From NCBI GenBank assembly GCA_940671915.1, contig CALNVZ010000174.1:25280312-25344311 (forward strand): DNA of 64,000 bases, in the 5' to 3' direction. The position numbers and the translations under genes are program-made. A model generated the notes under the pieces. It was not told the DNA's origin, searched no databases, and was given only the letters and a program-made list of their open reading frames with translations. Of the stretch, positions 25,101 through 35,407 are shown piece by piece. The stretch comes from Paracentrotus lividus (taxonomy: Eukaryota; Echinodermata; Echinoidea; Camarodonta; Echinidae). The first letter of the stretch is position 1. Each line of letters begins with the position of its first letter.

Positions 25101-26375
25101 GCAATTCTAAGTCCATTTTACAACATGAAGTTGAGAGGTACATGTACTTAAACATGACATATATGTAACATGAACCAACAAAACATACTCTGATCGTATT
25201 ATAATTCAAACCAACCATGAGTTTATCCCAAGATGTGTGCATTATTACAAAAACAACCGTGCAGGGCTTCATTTAAATTCAATCCCAAGTCCATTTTAAT
25301 ACATGAACTTGACAGGTTAAACATGACATATACAGTGTGTCCCACAAAAAATGCTAATGGCACTTTAGATGGGTATAATATCAAAATTACAATATCATAT
25401 TCATTCTAACTCTACACCCGTAAACTACAATTCATTTTTTGCAACTGGATGAAATTTTATGTGATATGGTCCAAGAATCACAAAGATATGAGCATTTTGT
25501 CATTTCCGATCAGGAAACCTCTCCACCCAAGTTTGTATTGATGGATGTGTCGAATAAAAATAAACCCAAGTTTGATCATTAATATTTTTAAAAATATTTC
25601 AGTAGTTATTATGAAAGTTATATCACTGTAAAGTGCAACTCATTACCATTCTAATGATATGTCCCTTAGCTCACCAATATCACGCATCTCTGAACCCCAT
25701 TATTCTGAAAGAGTCTTGCAAAGCTGTGAGTGTTCACTTTCATGCTCCTTGAGGTGCGTTATTCAAAGGAAACCCAACTTTGATGATTAATTTGCGTGAA
25801 AGTGAACCACTCACAATTTTGCAAGACATATTTAAAACAATGGGGTTCAGTGATACATGATATTGGTGAGCTGAGAGAGGTATCATTAAAATGGTAATGA
25901 GTCGCACTTTACAGTGGTATAAATTTCATAATTACTACTGAAATATTTTTCAGAGTATTAATGATCAAACTTGGGTTTACTTTATTCGACACATCCGGTC
26001 CTACTCAATACAAACTTGGATGGAGAGGTTTCCTGATGTGTTATGACAAAATGCTCATATCTTTGTGATTCTTGGACCATATCACATAAAATTTCATCCA
26101 GTTGTAGAAAACGAATTGTAGTTTACGGGTGTAAAAATATAAACAATATTATTTTGTAATTTTAATTTTATATCCATCTGAAGTGCCATTAGCATTTTTT
26201 GTGGGACACACTGTATACATTGTACATGTATGGGAAAAGACCCATCAGATACCATAAGTTTGATTCCTTATTTGAATCTCAGTCCAATGCCTATTGTATA
26301 ATGTCATTCTGATCATACAACCATAAAGTTATCCCAAGATGTGTGAGTTATTACAAAAACCACCATGCAGTGCTA
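25101..26375 (+). repeat. Local tandem duplication, second copy interrupted by the palindrome
   Basis: Copy 1 is about 25101-25272. Copy 2 is about 25280-25332 plus 26214-26375. Shared blocks are AAGTCCATTTTA, AAACATGACATATA, TTATCCCAAGATGTGTG and ATTACAAAAAC-ACC-TGCAG. Copy 1 keeps the uninterrupted junction GACATATATGTAAC. Confidence 0.75.
25333..26213. mobile_element. 881-bp palindromic (foldback) DNA element with TA duplication
   Basis: The left arm begins CAGTGTGTCCCACAAAAAAT and the right end is its reverse complement. The two arms of about 400 bp pair almost throughout, including CACTTTACAGTG, GATCATTAATA and AGGAAACCTCTCCA blocks, around a central loop of roughly 60 bp near 25740-25795. 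TA flanks both ends. This is consistent with a non-autonomous Tc1/mariner-type or other TA-targeting element. No transposase frame. Confidence 0.88.
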
Positions 26376-28725
26376 TTATATGTATTGCCTATTCAGGATA
26401 GGAAATGACTTGTGCAGTTATTGACTAGAAGGCTTCTTCAAGAAATATAATACCACTGTCCAATCACAGTGACCAAGGGTGGTCAAATCACCTTGAACTT
26501 GTATGCTCTTGATATTATTGAATTTCAGCCATTAAGTAAACATGCAATTTTTATAAAAACAAACTACATGTGTGGAATTTGGAATGCAATTTGTATATAA
26601 TAAAATCGACCTCACTTGATAGAGGTGGGGTAGCATGATAGTTACAAAAAAAAACATTAAAAAAAAATCTATTTTTCGAAGGTTAATGCTGCATGATTAG
26701 TGAATAGAGGGTATGGAAACATGTTTGTTTTGTTTTGTTTTTGTTTAGTTTTTATGTTTTTATTGATATTGAAGAGGAATTAAAGCTAGAAATTTAGCTG
26801 GAAAGCTAAAAATTGACATAAAGCCCCAAAATAAACCCTTCTAAGAATAATACTTGATAGTTCTTTCCTACTTTGTGGATTTTTATCAGAAAAAAAAAAT
26901 CAACAACCGCCTTCTTCATTCAGACGTAAAGTGTTGCATTCTCCTTCATGACTCCCCCTCAACCCATTGTGTATTATTTCACCAAGTATGAATGTGAAGG
27001 CTATCTCTTGTCTAGATCATTGTCTGATTGGATGAAAGCCTCGTCAGCTATTGTCTGCAACCTTTGGCATTTATATAATTCCCTTTCCTGGGTAGAATTC
27101 CCCACCCTTGAGAACTCATTTAGCACCAAAACTGCTGCCAATGTCATAATCCAAGTGATTGACTAGGCACAATGGAGTCGTTTTAATATGAAATTAAGGC
27201 AACCTTGTTTTCAGATCCCCTAATGCAATTTTTATGGAATTATTTATTTGTAATGTACATGTAAAGTACATTATAAATGTATTTCACAGAATGGAATACT
27301 TTGTTCAGTGTGAGACAGCTGGTAGGCAAATAAGAAAACTGTTACTACATTGGAAATATATAGTTGATATAAAATAGGATACATGAACATGTATGAATTT
27401 GTTAAAATCTTTAACTTGTTACATGTAGATCTATTTGAAATAATGAGGTTTTTTTACAATTTTATATTGAGATGAAACAGGTTCAAAATATGGAGCCTTT
27501 AATGCTTTAGGCTGTTTAAGTTACCAAGAAAATAATCTGCAATATCATTTTTTGTAACATAAATTATATTTTTTTAATTACAAATAAATAAAATCTATAA
27601 AACAATTTGTAAAACGGTTCATCTGATTGGTACATGTATAGTTCAATACATGTAGGTAGTGCACTGTCATTATGCGAAAGCTTCACAAGGTAATATTGTG
27701 GAATGACGAATTCTACTTTATCCATCTATAAAACAAATCTGTGGAGGTTAAAACTATAAATATGTTCATGAAGAAAACTGGAGGCATAAAGTAAGTCCAC
27801 AAATACCCTCCAGTGAAAACTAGCCCCACGTTTTAAGCAAAGGCTAAAAAATATAGACATTTTAAACAGGGGGCCTGTGCATACAAAACCCAAATATTTC
27901 CATGTGGACATCCTCTGGAAATAGGTTTGTGGGAAACCCTGAATACAGTTAGGATTTGGAGCAAAATGATTACAATTCTACATTTTTAGTCCTCTACCAG
28001 GCCTCAGGAAACGTTTATATGCATTACAACTACTGATAGAGAGAGGATCCTAATCAGGGAGTGATGATATGAAACAGATGATGATTTGCGAAGCTAAATC
28101 TGCTTTGGAGTTATCTGAAATACATGAAATACAGTTAACCTTGTATATGCAATACGTGTGTTATGAAATTTAATGAAGGAATTTTTTTTTTAATGGAGAC
28201 TGAACGTGTAATTTATCATTTTTTGATAAATGTTATTATTCAAACTTCATTATAAATCAATAATTTTTTAATACTGGCGACTACATCTCAAACTAACAGC
28301 TTGTAAAAGACAAAATTACATTTTTAGAATGACATACATTTTTCTCTACTTATTGTTTTGTGTCGCATTAGAGTCATATTTATTTAAGCAATTTGGAAAT
28401 TGTTCGTTCACACAGTCAAATCGAAGCCAGATAAACCAATTTACTTGTTGCTCGCTGTTCAATATACACATATTATTCCCTTTTTTTTTTCTCGATCTGG
28501 CCTTGTAAGATGAAGGGTTACAACCTATGGCAAATCGATAGTAACCAATTAGGGTTCTTGTGCTGCAGACTTCTTGCATAAAAGTCTTGCTGTTAACCAA
28601 TCATAATACATGTAGTTGTTTTAAATTTGCAATTGATCTTACATATAACTCTAATTGTTACTGTGACTTCTGTCTAATTTTCTAATCTGACATCTTTCTT
28701 TCTTTCTCCAAATTATCCCCATTAG

Positions 28726-28871
28726 AACCCAATCTAGTGAGCCACACTCAGCACAGCGTGAGCAGGAAAGGAATCAAGAGAAGAGACCTGGATACGGGAG
28801 AACTACGAGAGATCATCAGTAGTCTTCTACCCCTCGTTAGGCTGGAACATATCATTCCAAGGGAACATGAG
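28726..28871 (+). CDS. BTBD7: BTBD7 coding exon 4
   Basis: The exon completes codon 488 and encodes residues 488-536, ending GAG|GTCAGT in phase 0. The translation contains HSVSRKGIKRRDLDTGELRE, then IISSLLPLVRLEHIIP. It aligns with a very similar vertebrate BTBD7 block (KRGVKRRDLD...LRE, SSLLPFVRIEHILP). Oddity: the last 54 bp, the donor and the adjacent intron are repeated three more times downstream (28969-29399). The acceptor side is not repeated, so the copies are not complete exons. Confidence 0.93.
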
Positions 28872-29399
28872 GTCAGTAGATACATTGTAGCAGGGCTCAA
28901 ATTTAGTAATGGCCGGGTTTCAATGGCTACCTGATATAATAAAAAAACTCCTCCCAACTCACTGATTCAGTAGTCTTCTACCCCTCGTCAGGATGGAACA
29001 CATCATTCCAAGGGAACGTGAGGTCAGTAAATACATTTTAGCAAGGCTCAAATTTAGCAGTGGCCAGGTTTCAATGACTACCTGATATAATCAAAAACTC
29101 CTCCCAACTCCCTGATTCAGTAGTCTTTTTGCCCCTCGTCAGGCTGGAACACATCATTCCTAGGGAACATTAGGTCAGTAGATAACAGGGCTCAAATGTA
29201 GCAGTGGCTGGGTTTCAATGGCTACTTGATATGAACCAAAACCTCCTCCCAACTCTCTGATTCAGTAGTCTTCTACCCCTTGTCAGGCTGGATACATCAT
29301 TCCTAGGGAACATTAGGTCAGTAGATGACCCATAGCAGGGGCCTGGGGTCAATGACTACCTAATATAAACCAAAAACTCCTCCCAACTCCCTCATTCAA
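28818..29399 (+). repeat. Tandem array seeded by the 3' end of exon 4 (four units)
   Basis: Units start at AGTAGTCTTCTACCCCTCG-like sequence at 28818, 28969, 29119 and 29264 (spacings 151, 150 and 145). Unit 1 includes the true exon end and donor. Unit 2 keeps the same 18-codon frame and a GAG|GTCAGT donor. Unit 3 has a +1 frameshift and GAG changed to TAG before a GTCAGT donor. Unit 4 has lost bases. The intron part (GCTCAAATTTAG..., CTCCTCCCAACTC) is also repeated. The gradient suggests outward decay from the selected exon. No copy has an upstream acceptor. Confidence 0.9.
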
Positions 29400-30296
29400 C
29401 CATGTGGATTGCATACTCGACATGAGGCCAATGTCCACCTCAAGAAAAAAAAGCACACTTAACAAGCAAATTAGATGTTTGTGCTTTTCTTTTTGTTTCA
29501 GGAACATTTTCTCAAAATGAAAATCTGAGTACATGTATTGAAATTAACAGAATTTTTAAAAGTTGTGGTGGTCTTGAAGGGGGTTATTATTTTGTATGTA
29601 GAGTTTATGAAAAATGTTCTGTATTTTCTTTAAAGTGAGTTTAAAATAATTTTAATGTTATGAATTGCTCTTTGATCTTTTAATACATGTATAAAACTGT
29701 ATAAATGATATTGATAATATGACATCCAGATAAGAAACAAACAAATATAAAACTTTGTTTGCAGAGCTTTTAGGTTTAATTGATAAGCCATTGATGACAT
29801 TTATATTAACTTACTTAAGTGCTCTGTGACTGTGTCTTTGAACATTGAACCATGAATGTAAAGATGACATGGAGATTGGTTGAACCTTGATTAATATTTG
29901 TTTGTGCATGTCTTAATCTTTGGACTTTTCTTTACGTAAAAACAAACTTTGTGACACTTTTTTGTTATTGTAAAAACTTATATTCAGGGCTACATGTACA
30001 TGGAAATGTATATGTGAGTAATGTGCAGATTGAAATCAAATATTTAAAACATTTTAAAGTCCTCATTGTTCCTCATTGAGTAATAAAATAATTCCTTTTT
30101 TACCCTTTGGTTATCTTACCTCTATTTAGATAGAACTTTTAATATCGGTTCATATTTTGCAAAGTATACCTTTACAAACAAACAGTATGAATGACGGTAT
30201 TAATTTGAGATTTGTTTAATTTGTTACACATACATTTACCTCGCCAATTACATCTTGTATAACATAATCAATTTATTCTTCTTATTCTTGTCTTAG
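28872..30296 (+). other. BTBD7: BTBD7 intron 4
   Basis: This 1.4-kb phase-0 intron has donor GTCAGT and acceptor TTGTCTTAG. Its first 530 bp are the exon-4-derived tandem array. I see nothing in 29400-30296. Confidence 0.88.
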
Positions 30297-30455
30297 GTTT
30301 TGACAAGTGCAGTAAAGAGAGGTCTGATACCTACCCCGCCCTCCCACATGCTCTCTGGTGATGAGCTGGCCAAGTTTAACCCCTGGGTCAGGGGGAAGGG
30401 CAGGCGCTTTTACCCTAGACCAAGGTTATTCACTCCTTATGTGGAGGAAGCTAAG
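30297..30455 (+). CDS. BTBD7: BTBD7 coding exon 5
   Basis: This 159-nt exon, phase 0 at both ends, encodes residues 537-589. It begins VLTSAVKRGLIPTPPSHML and ends RPRLFTPYVEEAK before GTGAGT. It matches the vertebrate blocks MKRGLISTPPSDML and RPRLFSPYVEEAK. The middle (SGDELAKFNPWVRGKGRRFY) is more divergent. Oddity: the last 65 bp, the donor and the proximal intron are tandemly repeated downstream. Confidence 0.94.
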
Positions 30456-31390
30456 GTGAGTTTCAGGGATCTTAGAGGAACACAAATTTCCCCAGTAACA
30501 TGCAAGAAAATATCTGAAGACAGTCCAAAGAGCAATTTAGAAAGCCATATTCATTTTATATATTTAACACTTTGGTGAGGGGGAAGGGCAGACGTTTCTA
30601 CCCTAGACCAAGGTTATTCACTCCTTATGTGGAGGAAGCTAAAGTAAGTCTGAGGGATCTTACTAGAGTAAGACAAATTCCCTTTGTTACGGGCAAGAAA
30701 ATATCTAAAGACAGTCTTAATAGCAATTTAAAGAGCCATATTTATTTCATATGTTTAACATTTGGTTGAGGGGGAAGGGCAGACCCTTCTTCCCTAGACC
30801 AAGGTTATTCACTCAGTATGTTGAGGAAGCTAAGGTGAGTCTCAGGGATCTTAGAGTAAGAAAAAATTCCTTTGCAACGTATCTAAAGACAATCCTAATA
30901 GCAATTTAGAAAGCTATATTTATTTTATGTGTTTTACACTTTGGTGAGGGAGAAGGGCAGACGCTTCTACCCTAGACCAAGGTTATTCACTCCGTATGTT
31001 GAGGAAGCGAAAGCAAGTCTCATGGATCATTAAGAAGAAAAAAACATTTCCTTCAGGAAAAATTGTTTCAAGAGTCAATGTACAGAGAAACTGATGAATT
31101 TTCGAGGTCTGAGCCAAAAAGTGTTCCTTGTGTATAGGTTCCTTTCAAATTTAAAAACACTAATAATAGAGGAAACACACATTTAAATACAAAAGATGGT
31201 TCTAATGGAAATGAAAGAAAATGGCATATCAGGCAATTTAAAGAATTGCTATATTTTCGAAAGTGTCGTAACAACATATTTTAGATAAGTTTAATTTATA
31301 CTTGTTGAGGGAAAATGGCAGACGTTTATTCCTAAGGCCAAGGTTATTTTCTTTGTATTTAGAGGAAGCTACATGGTGAATTTGGTTTAA
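30391..31390 (+). repeat. Tandem array seeded by the 3' end of exon 5 (four units plus a relic)
   Basis: Units start with GGGGGAAGGGCAG-like sequence at 30391, 30579, 30770 and 30948 (spacings 188, 191 and 178). A degraded fifth copy lies at 31309-31390. Each contains CCTAGACCAAGGTTATTCAC and a GTGGAGGAAGCTAA-like end. Unit 2 can encode GKGRRFYPRPRLFTPYVEEA without change and has a GTAAGT donor. Unit 3 has GTGAGT. Unit 4 has a non-GT donor (GCAAGT). The repeated unit includes intron sequence (CAAGAAAATATCT..., AGCAATTTA...). No unit has an acceptor. Confidence 0.9.
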
Positions 31391-31894
31391 ATGCTCAAAA
31401 AATGCTCCAAATTTTATTGTCCAAAACAAAGACGTGAAAGGTGAAACGGAAATATATTTTGCCCAATTAATCCGGGGCCCGGCAGCCACTGAGCAGCACC
31501 AGATCGACATTGCTCTGTCCCTTTCTTGTTGAATGCCAAACAGGGTAGCAGCAACTCCCATTTTTTGTATGACACGGCAACCGTGTAATTGTCTGATAAG
31601 TCAATTAACAAGAAAATAAGGCTGCTCAAAGAAGTCATGAAAATCAATCTTTATCAGCAGTTAGCCTTTAGGGGCAAGTTCCCTAATTACACATTTAATT
31701 GTGAAATTCTTGTCAAGTGTACAGAAATTCACATGTATAGTTTTGTGAAATTTCCTTACTTAAATGTGAAATGCCGTTCAAGTAAACAGAGAGTTCTTTG
31801 TAGGCAGTTGGTCTAAATGGACATTTTTGAGAGAGTTTGAATGTTGTTCATTTCTTTCTGTATAATAAATTTGTTCTACTCTTCTTTTTCACAG
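30456..31894 (+). other. BTBD7: BTBD7 intron 5
   Basis: This 1.4-kb phase-0 intron has donor GTGAGT and acceptor TTTTTCACAG. The first 930 bp hold the exon-5-derived array. A GC-richer patch at 31470-31580 resembles repeat debris but I could not assign it. Confidence 0.88.
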
Positions 31895-32066
31895 TCTTTC
31901 TTGGAGGAGCCAGTGGTTTCAGACATGGAGTCAGACCAGAGAGGGATCCGTATGTCTTATGTGCCTGATGCCCTCTACATGCTGGAGGAGAGAGGGGGCT
32001 GTTCAGACCGATGGGTTAGCCGGGTCAGGTCTTATCCTCCCTCTGTCATTGCCGGTTCATTCCCAG
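31895..32066 (+). CDS. BTBD7: BTBD7 coding exon 6
   Basis: This exon encodes residues 590-646 plus one base. RIRMSYVPDALYML-like sequence (GIRMSYVPDALYML here) aligns with the vertebrate RMVRMSNVPDTLYMV block, and SYPPSVIAGSFP aligns with SSPPSVVANEIP. The acceptor follows CTTCTTTTTCACAG and the donor is CCCAG|GTGAGT. Phase 0 in and phase 1 out fit exons 5 and 7. The segment between the two blocks (EERGGCSDRWVSRVR) is divergent from vertebrates. Confidence 0.92.
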
Positions 32067-33437
32067 GTGAGTGTGAACTGGGTGGGAAGTTTGGTGTTTT
32101 GCTTGAAGTCATACATGAACCTTAGTCTTGCCTACCATATTCATTTGTGTTTTTTCACAGGTAGGTTTGAACTCGCCCGATTATAAATGTTTATATTGAA
32201 GTCTATATAGATTGATTTGTCCACATGTCGTGGAGAGTACATGTACATGCTTATTGCTCAGTTTAAAGAGAGAGAATAAAGTAGGTAATACAACATTTGC
32301 TCTGCGAAAATTGCTTTGGGCTTTACGATGCTTAATATTTTGGATTATGATTAGGGTTGCAAGAAGATTTTATTCAGAATTGCTTTTTCAAATATAAATG
32401 TCATTGCAGACAGAATAAATATTCACATGAACATTTATTAAAACCTCTCAAATAAAGCGTGTAAGAAAGGGAAAAAGAAAATATGATTGTGCAATGTTGT
32501 CCTGGCTGGATCTCCCTTCTGCTGCCCTCTCTAATCTGAATATCAAACAGACAAACATTTCTCTCCTTTGACAAGAGAGGGCGATATGGTACTTAACCCT
32601 CCCACCAGCTTTTGTTCACTTTGGCCCCAAACCCTGGAGTATTCTTCGGTGGGGTCGTCACAGTGACCCGGTTTAGAGTATCCTTGTTACAGGGATAATA
32701 GATCCATCTGGTGACTTGTTTACAAAAGGTAGAAGTACAATACATATAAGGTAGAAATGTCATGTATCTCTGCAGTTTGGGTTGTTCATGAAAAATGAGC
32801 TAAATATGTGATCCTTCGGGAGAAGGCGGCTTAAAATAGAGAGCGGGGGAGTGAGTAGGAGACATTGAGAGAACAAAACATGTGAAGACTTGAAACATAT
32901 AGGGTCTACTAAACATGATTCCCCCCCCCCCCCAGGATTGGCTGTTTAAGGATGTCTAGTGTTTCTTTTATTTTCAAACTATCAAATGCTCTGAAGGACT
33001 CATTTTTCTGTTTTTATCATATTTTCCCTTCAATTCGTATCTTCATCTTCATCTATTTTCGGTCATATGATTATTTTGATTCTATTTCTTAGTTTTCACA
33101 CAATTTGCAGTATAGTTGACATGTTGTATGAATGTCAGAGAATAAGAATGATTTCCCTTTTATATTTGGTTACCATGGAAATCTATTTGTGAAGCTCAAC
33201 AAGTTTGGTTGTTAAGATGGGCCTCAGACAATAGAAGGAATTGAACCACAACCATTTATATTCAAAGGGAATTTACAGTACATTTTTTTACAGATGAATG
33301 CCTTATTGGGAGAAAATGTCCTTAACCAGCTGAAAACAGTCTTAAAGTAAAAAAGTAAGAGTTTGAAGAAAATCAACTAAAGAATAGTACTTAAAAAAAG
33401 GTATGAAAGTCAGTTTTGATTTTGTGATGCCCCTTTA

Positions 33438-33990
33438 GTTTTTTTTTTTTTTTTTTTTTTTAATAAATTTATTGATAAAAACATTTTAACATATTATATA
33501 AATCATTTTACATGAAACATTGTATGTTTTCTTGAACAACCGTATTATAAAATATGCATAACGCTTTAGTTTTACAATCTTTTTCTACTTCTACTCAATC
33601 ACAGATCATTTTCTTGAATAAACTGAATATACATAGTTCATGGAAAATTAACTTTCTGTTTTCTGCTTGGATATAATTTGAATAAATTGCATATTTTGCA
33701 TATATACATGTAATCAGAAAATTAAGGGTTTTAAAACGTTTGTTTTCTAATTCATAACCTTGAATTAAAATGTATTTACTGAAAGAAAATTTTGTTTTGT
33801 AGAGTACCTGTACAATGTCACCAAATCTTAACCAAAAGAGCTTCGTCTGTTTACAATTTACAAATAAATGAACAGTGTTGTGTATTTCACCGTCAAAAGA
33901 ACAAAGCGGATTATTACTTATTTTCCATTTATATAAATTATATTTATGCGGTATTATGCCACTTTTGTGCTGCTTTCCCATATGTTACCC
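33438..33990 (-). mobile_element. 5'-truncated non-LTR retrotransposon (LINE) 3' end
   Basis: On the minus strand an open frame (33981-33595) contains KISNNPLCSFDGEIHNTVHL, then FVNCKQTKLFW. This is the C-x-x-x...H-L-F...C...K...FW pattern of the domain that follows the reverse transcriptase in many LINEs (zf-RVT type). One of the expected cysteines reads as aspartate. Downstream come an AATAAA-like signal (about 33470) and a poly(A) tail, seen on the plus strand as T-run 33438-33462. The copy is 5'-truncated and dead. The clade cannot be assigned from this fragment. Confidence 0.75.
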
Positions 33991-34039
33991 GAAAATTCCA
34001 CAAAGTTTTTAATATTATTTCATTCACCTATGCTGTTAA

Positions 34040-34471
34040 TATAATATCTAATCTATTCCTTCACCAAAGACCATGAAAAAAAAGATAATTCAATGAAATT
34101 CCTAGATGCATACTGTAGTCGTGGAAATATTCGCGGTACATTAATTTTTGCAGATTTCATGCGAAGATTGGCAGGCGCGAATTAAAAAACCCTTGAATAT
34201 GTGAACATGCTTTTGTATGCATGTATTGGGAGGGTTCAACTGCGTGCTTACGAACATGCAGCGCGAATTCAATAACCTGTGAACATTCTGCGAAAAATTA
34301 ATCGCACGAAAATTACAGCGAATACAGTAACATATTTTAGAGGAGCTTGCAAGTGACATCACTAATCAAAACTTTCAGACATTCATAAAGTTGTAATTCT
34401 TTGTGGATTTTTATTTTATTTTTCTACTTTTTTAAAAACCAATTAAATTCCAGGGTGAACTAACTCTTTCA
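34040..34471 (+). mobile_element. Relic right half of a TTAA-type MITE, split by an insertion
   Basis: 34040-34110 (ATTCCTTCACCAAAGACCA and on) and 34330-34471 (ATCAAAACTTT..., AAATTCCAGGGTGAACTAA) align with the right half of the intact element at 51676-52175. The 215-bp MITE lies exactly between. The left half is missing and may have been lost where the LINE copy now abuts. Confidence 0.7.
34113..34327 (-). mobile_element. 215-bp TA-flanked MITE, copy 2, nested
   Basis: It is inverted relative to the copy at 22189. TA lies on both sides (34111-34112, 34328-34329). The ends CTGTAGTCG and CGAATACAG are imperfect inverted repeats. It interrupts a relic of the TTAA MITE family (34040-34110 and 34330-34471). 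Confidence 0.8.
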
Positions 34472-34485
34472 AGCTGGTTGAGTTA

Positions 34486-34531
34486 GTTAAGATGGACAAT
34501 TCCCCCCAGTTAAGATGGACAATTCCCCCCA
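34486..34531 (+). repeat. 23-bp direct duplication
   Basis: Two adjacent copies of GTTAAGATGGACAATTCCCC plus CCA in BTBD7 intron 6. Confidence 0.8.
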
Positions 34532-35212
34532 ATTAGGCATTGAATTGATATTTCAAATTCTTTTTGACAATCACTATTTGTTCTTGTACATGTAGTTTGC
34601 GATCAATTCTTGTAATCGTCCATTAAATGACGTCACTCTTCAAAAATAAATTTGCTTGTATTCCGTCTGCATCTTCTTTCACCCTCTTTTCAAAATGCAT
34701 GAATTCTATATTTATCTGACTATGTCCATGTGCACTCACTCCAATTCAATTCAAGGCCATTATAGCAAACTTACAATTGGGAGTGCACATATTCACAATG
34801 GCAATCAATCGCTCTGTGCCGTCTTAAAGTAAATGTTTGTCCATAGGCAGTGGATATACACTGGATGCAGGGGCCACTTAGTGTTTTTGAAAATGGAGGG
34901 GCTGAGCCAAAAGTGGGGGGGGGGCTAAAAAGGCTAAAAATCATAAATCAATTATAGTATTTTTGTGTTTTTGTACACATTTGCTGAAAGGGGGGGGGGG
35001 CCACAGCCCCTTGGATGATGGTGAGGTTCACACAGGATGATCACTCTGTGTTTGTTGAATGGAATTTGGACCAGAGGCAGTAGAAAATGAAATGCATCCT
35101 ATGACTAGAAATTGTAAGAACTAGTTAACATGTACAGAACCTATGTACACTGCACTGAAGCAAGTTTTACCATAATAATATGATAAAAGCATTTTAAGAA
35201 TTAGGTGGACAC

Positions 35213-35407
35213 TGTGCTGGAAAAAAAATGAAACCCATTGTTCAATTGGTAAAAGGTTCTGGCCTTATTCTCCCCTTCAGATTAATAGCAAATTAGTTAG
35301 AGTGTTTCTGAGCTGGAAAAAAAAATGAAACCCATTGTTCAATTGGTAAAAGGTTCTGGCTTTATACTCCCCTTCAGATTAATAGCAAATTAGTTAAAGT
35401 GTTTCTG
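35213..35407 (+). repeat. About 97-bp tandem duplication
   Basis: GCTGG-A-run-TGAAACCC, TTCAATTGGTAAAAGGTTCT and AGATTAATAGCAAATTAG occur twice with a few mismatches. This is a recent local duplication inside intron 6. Confidence 0.8.

Larger units (their letters stand above)
22610..28725 (+). other. BTBD7: BTBD7 intron 3
   Basis: This 6.1-kb phase-1 intron has donor GTAAAA and acceptor CCCCATTAG. It contains the CCGT-headed tandem array with AGGTCA half-sites (22940-24440), a local duplication (about 25101-26375) and the 881-bp palindrome (25333-26213). From 26376 to 28725 I see only AT-rich unique-looking sequence. Confidence 0.85.

Noticed and set aside
30572-30769. Separate small gene encoding GKGRRFYPRPRLF
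   Set aside because: It is unit 2 of the exon-5-derived array and has no acceptor of its own.
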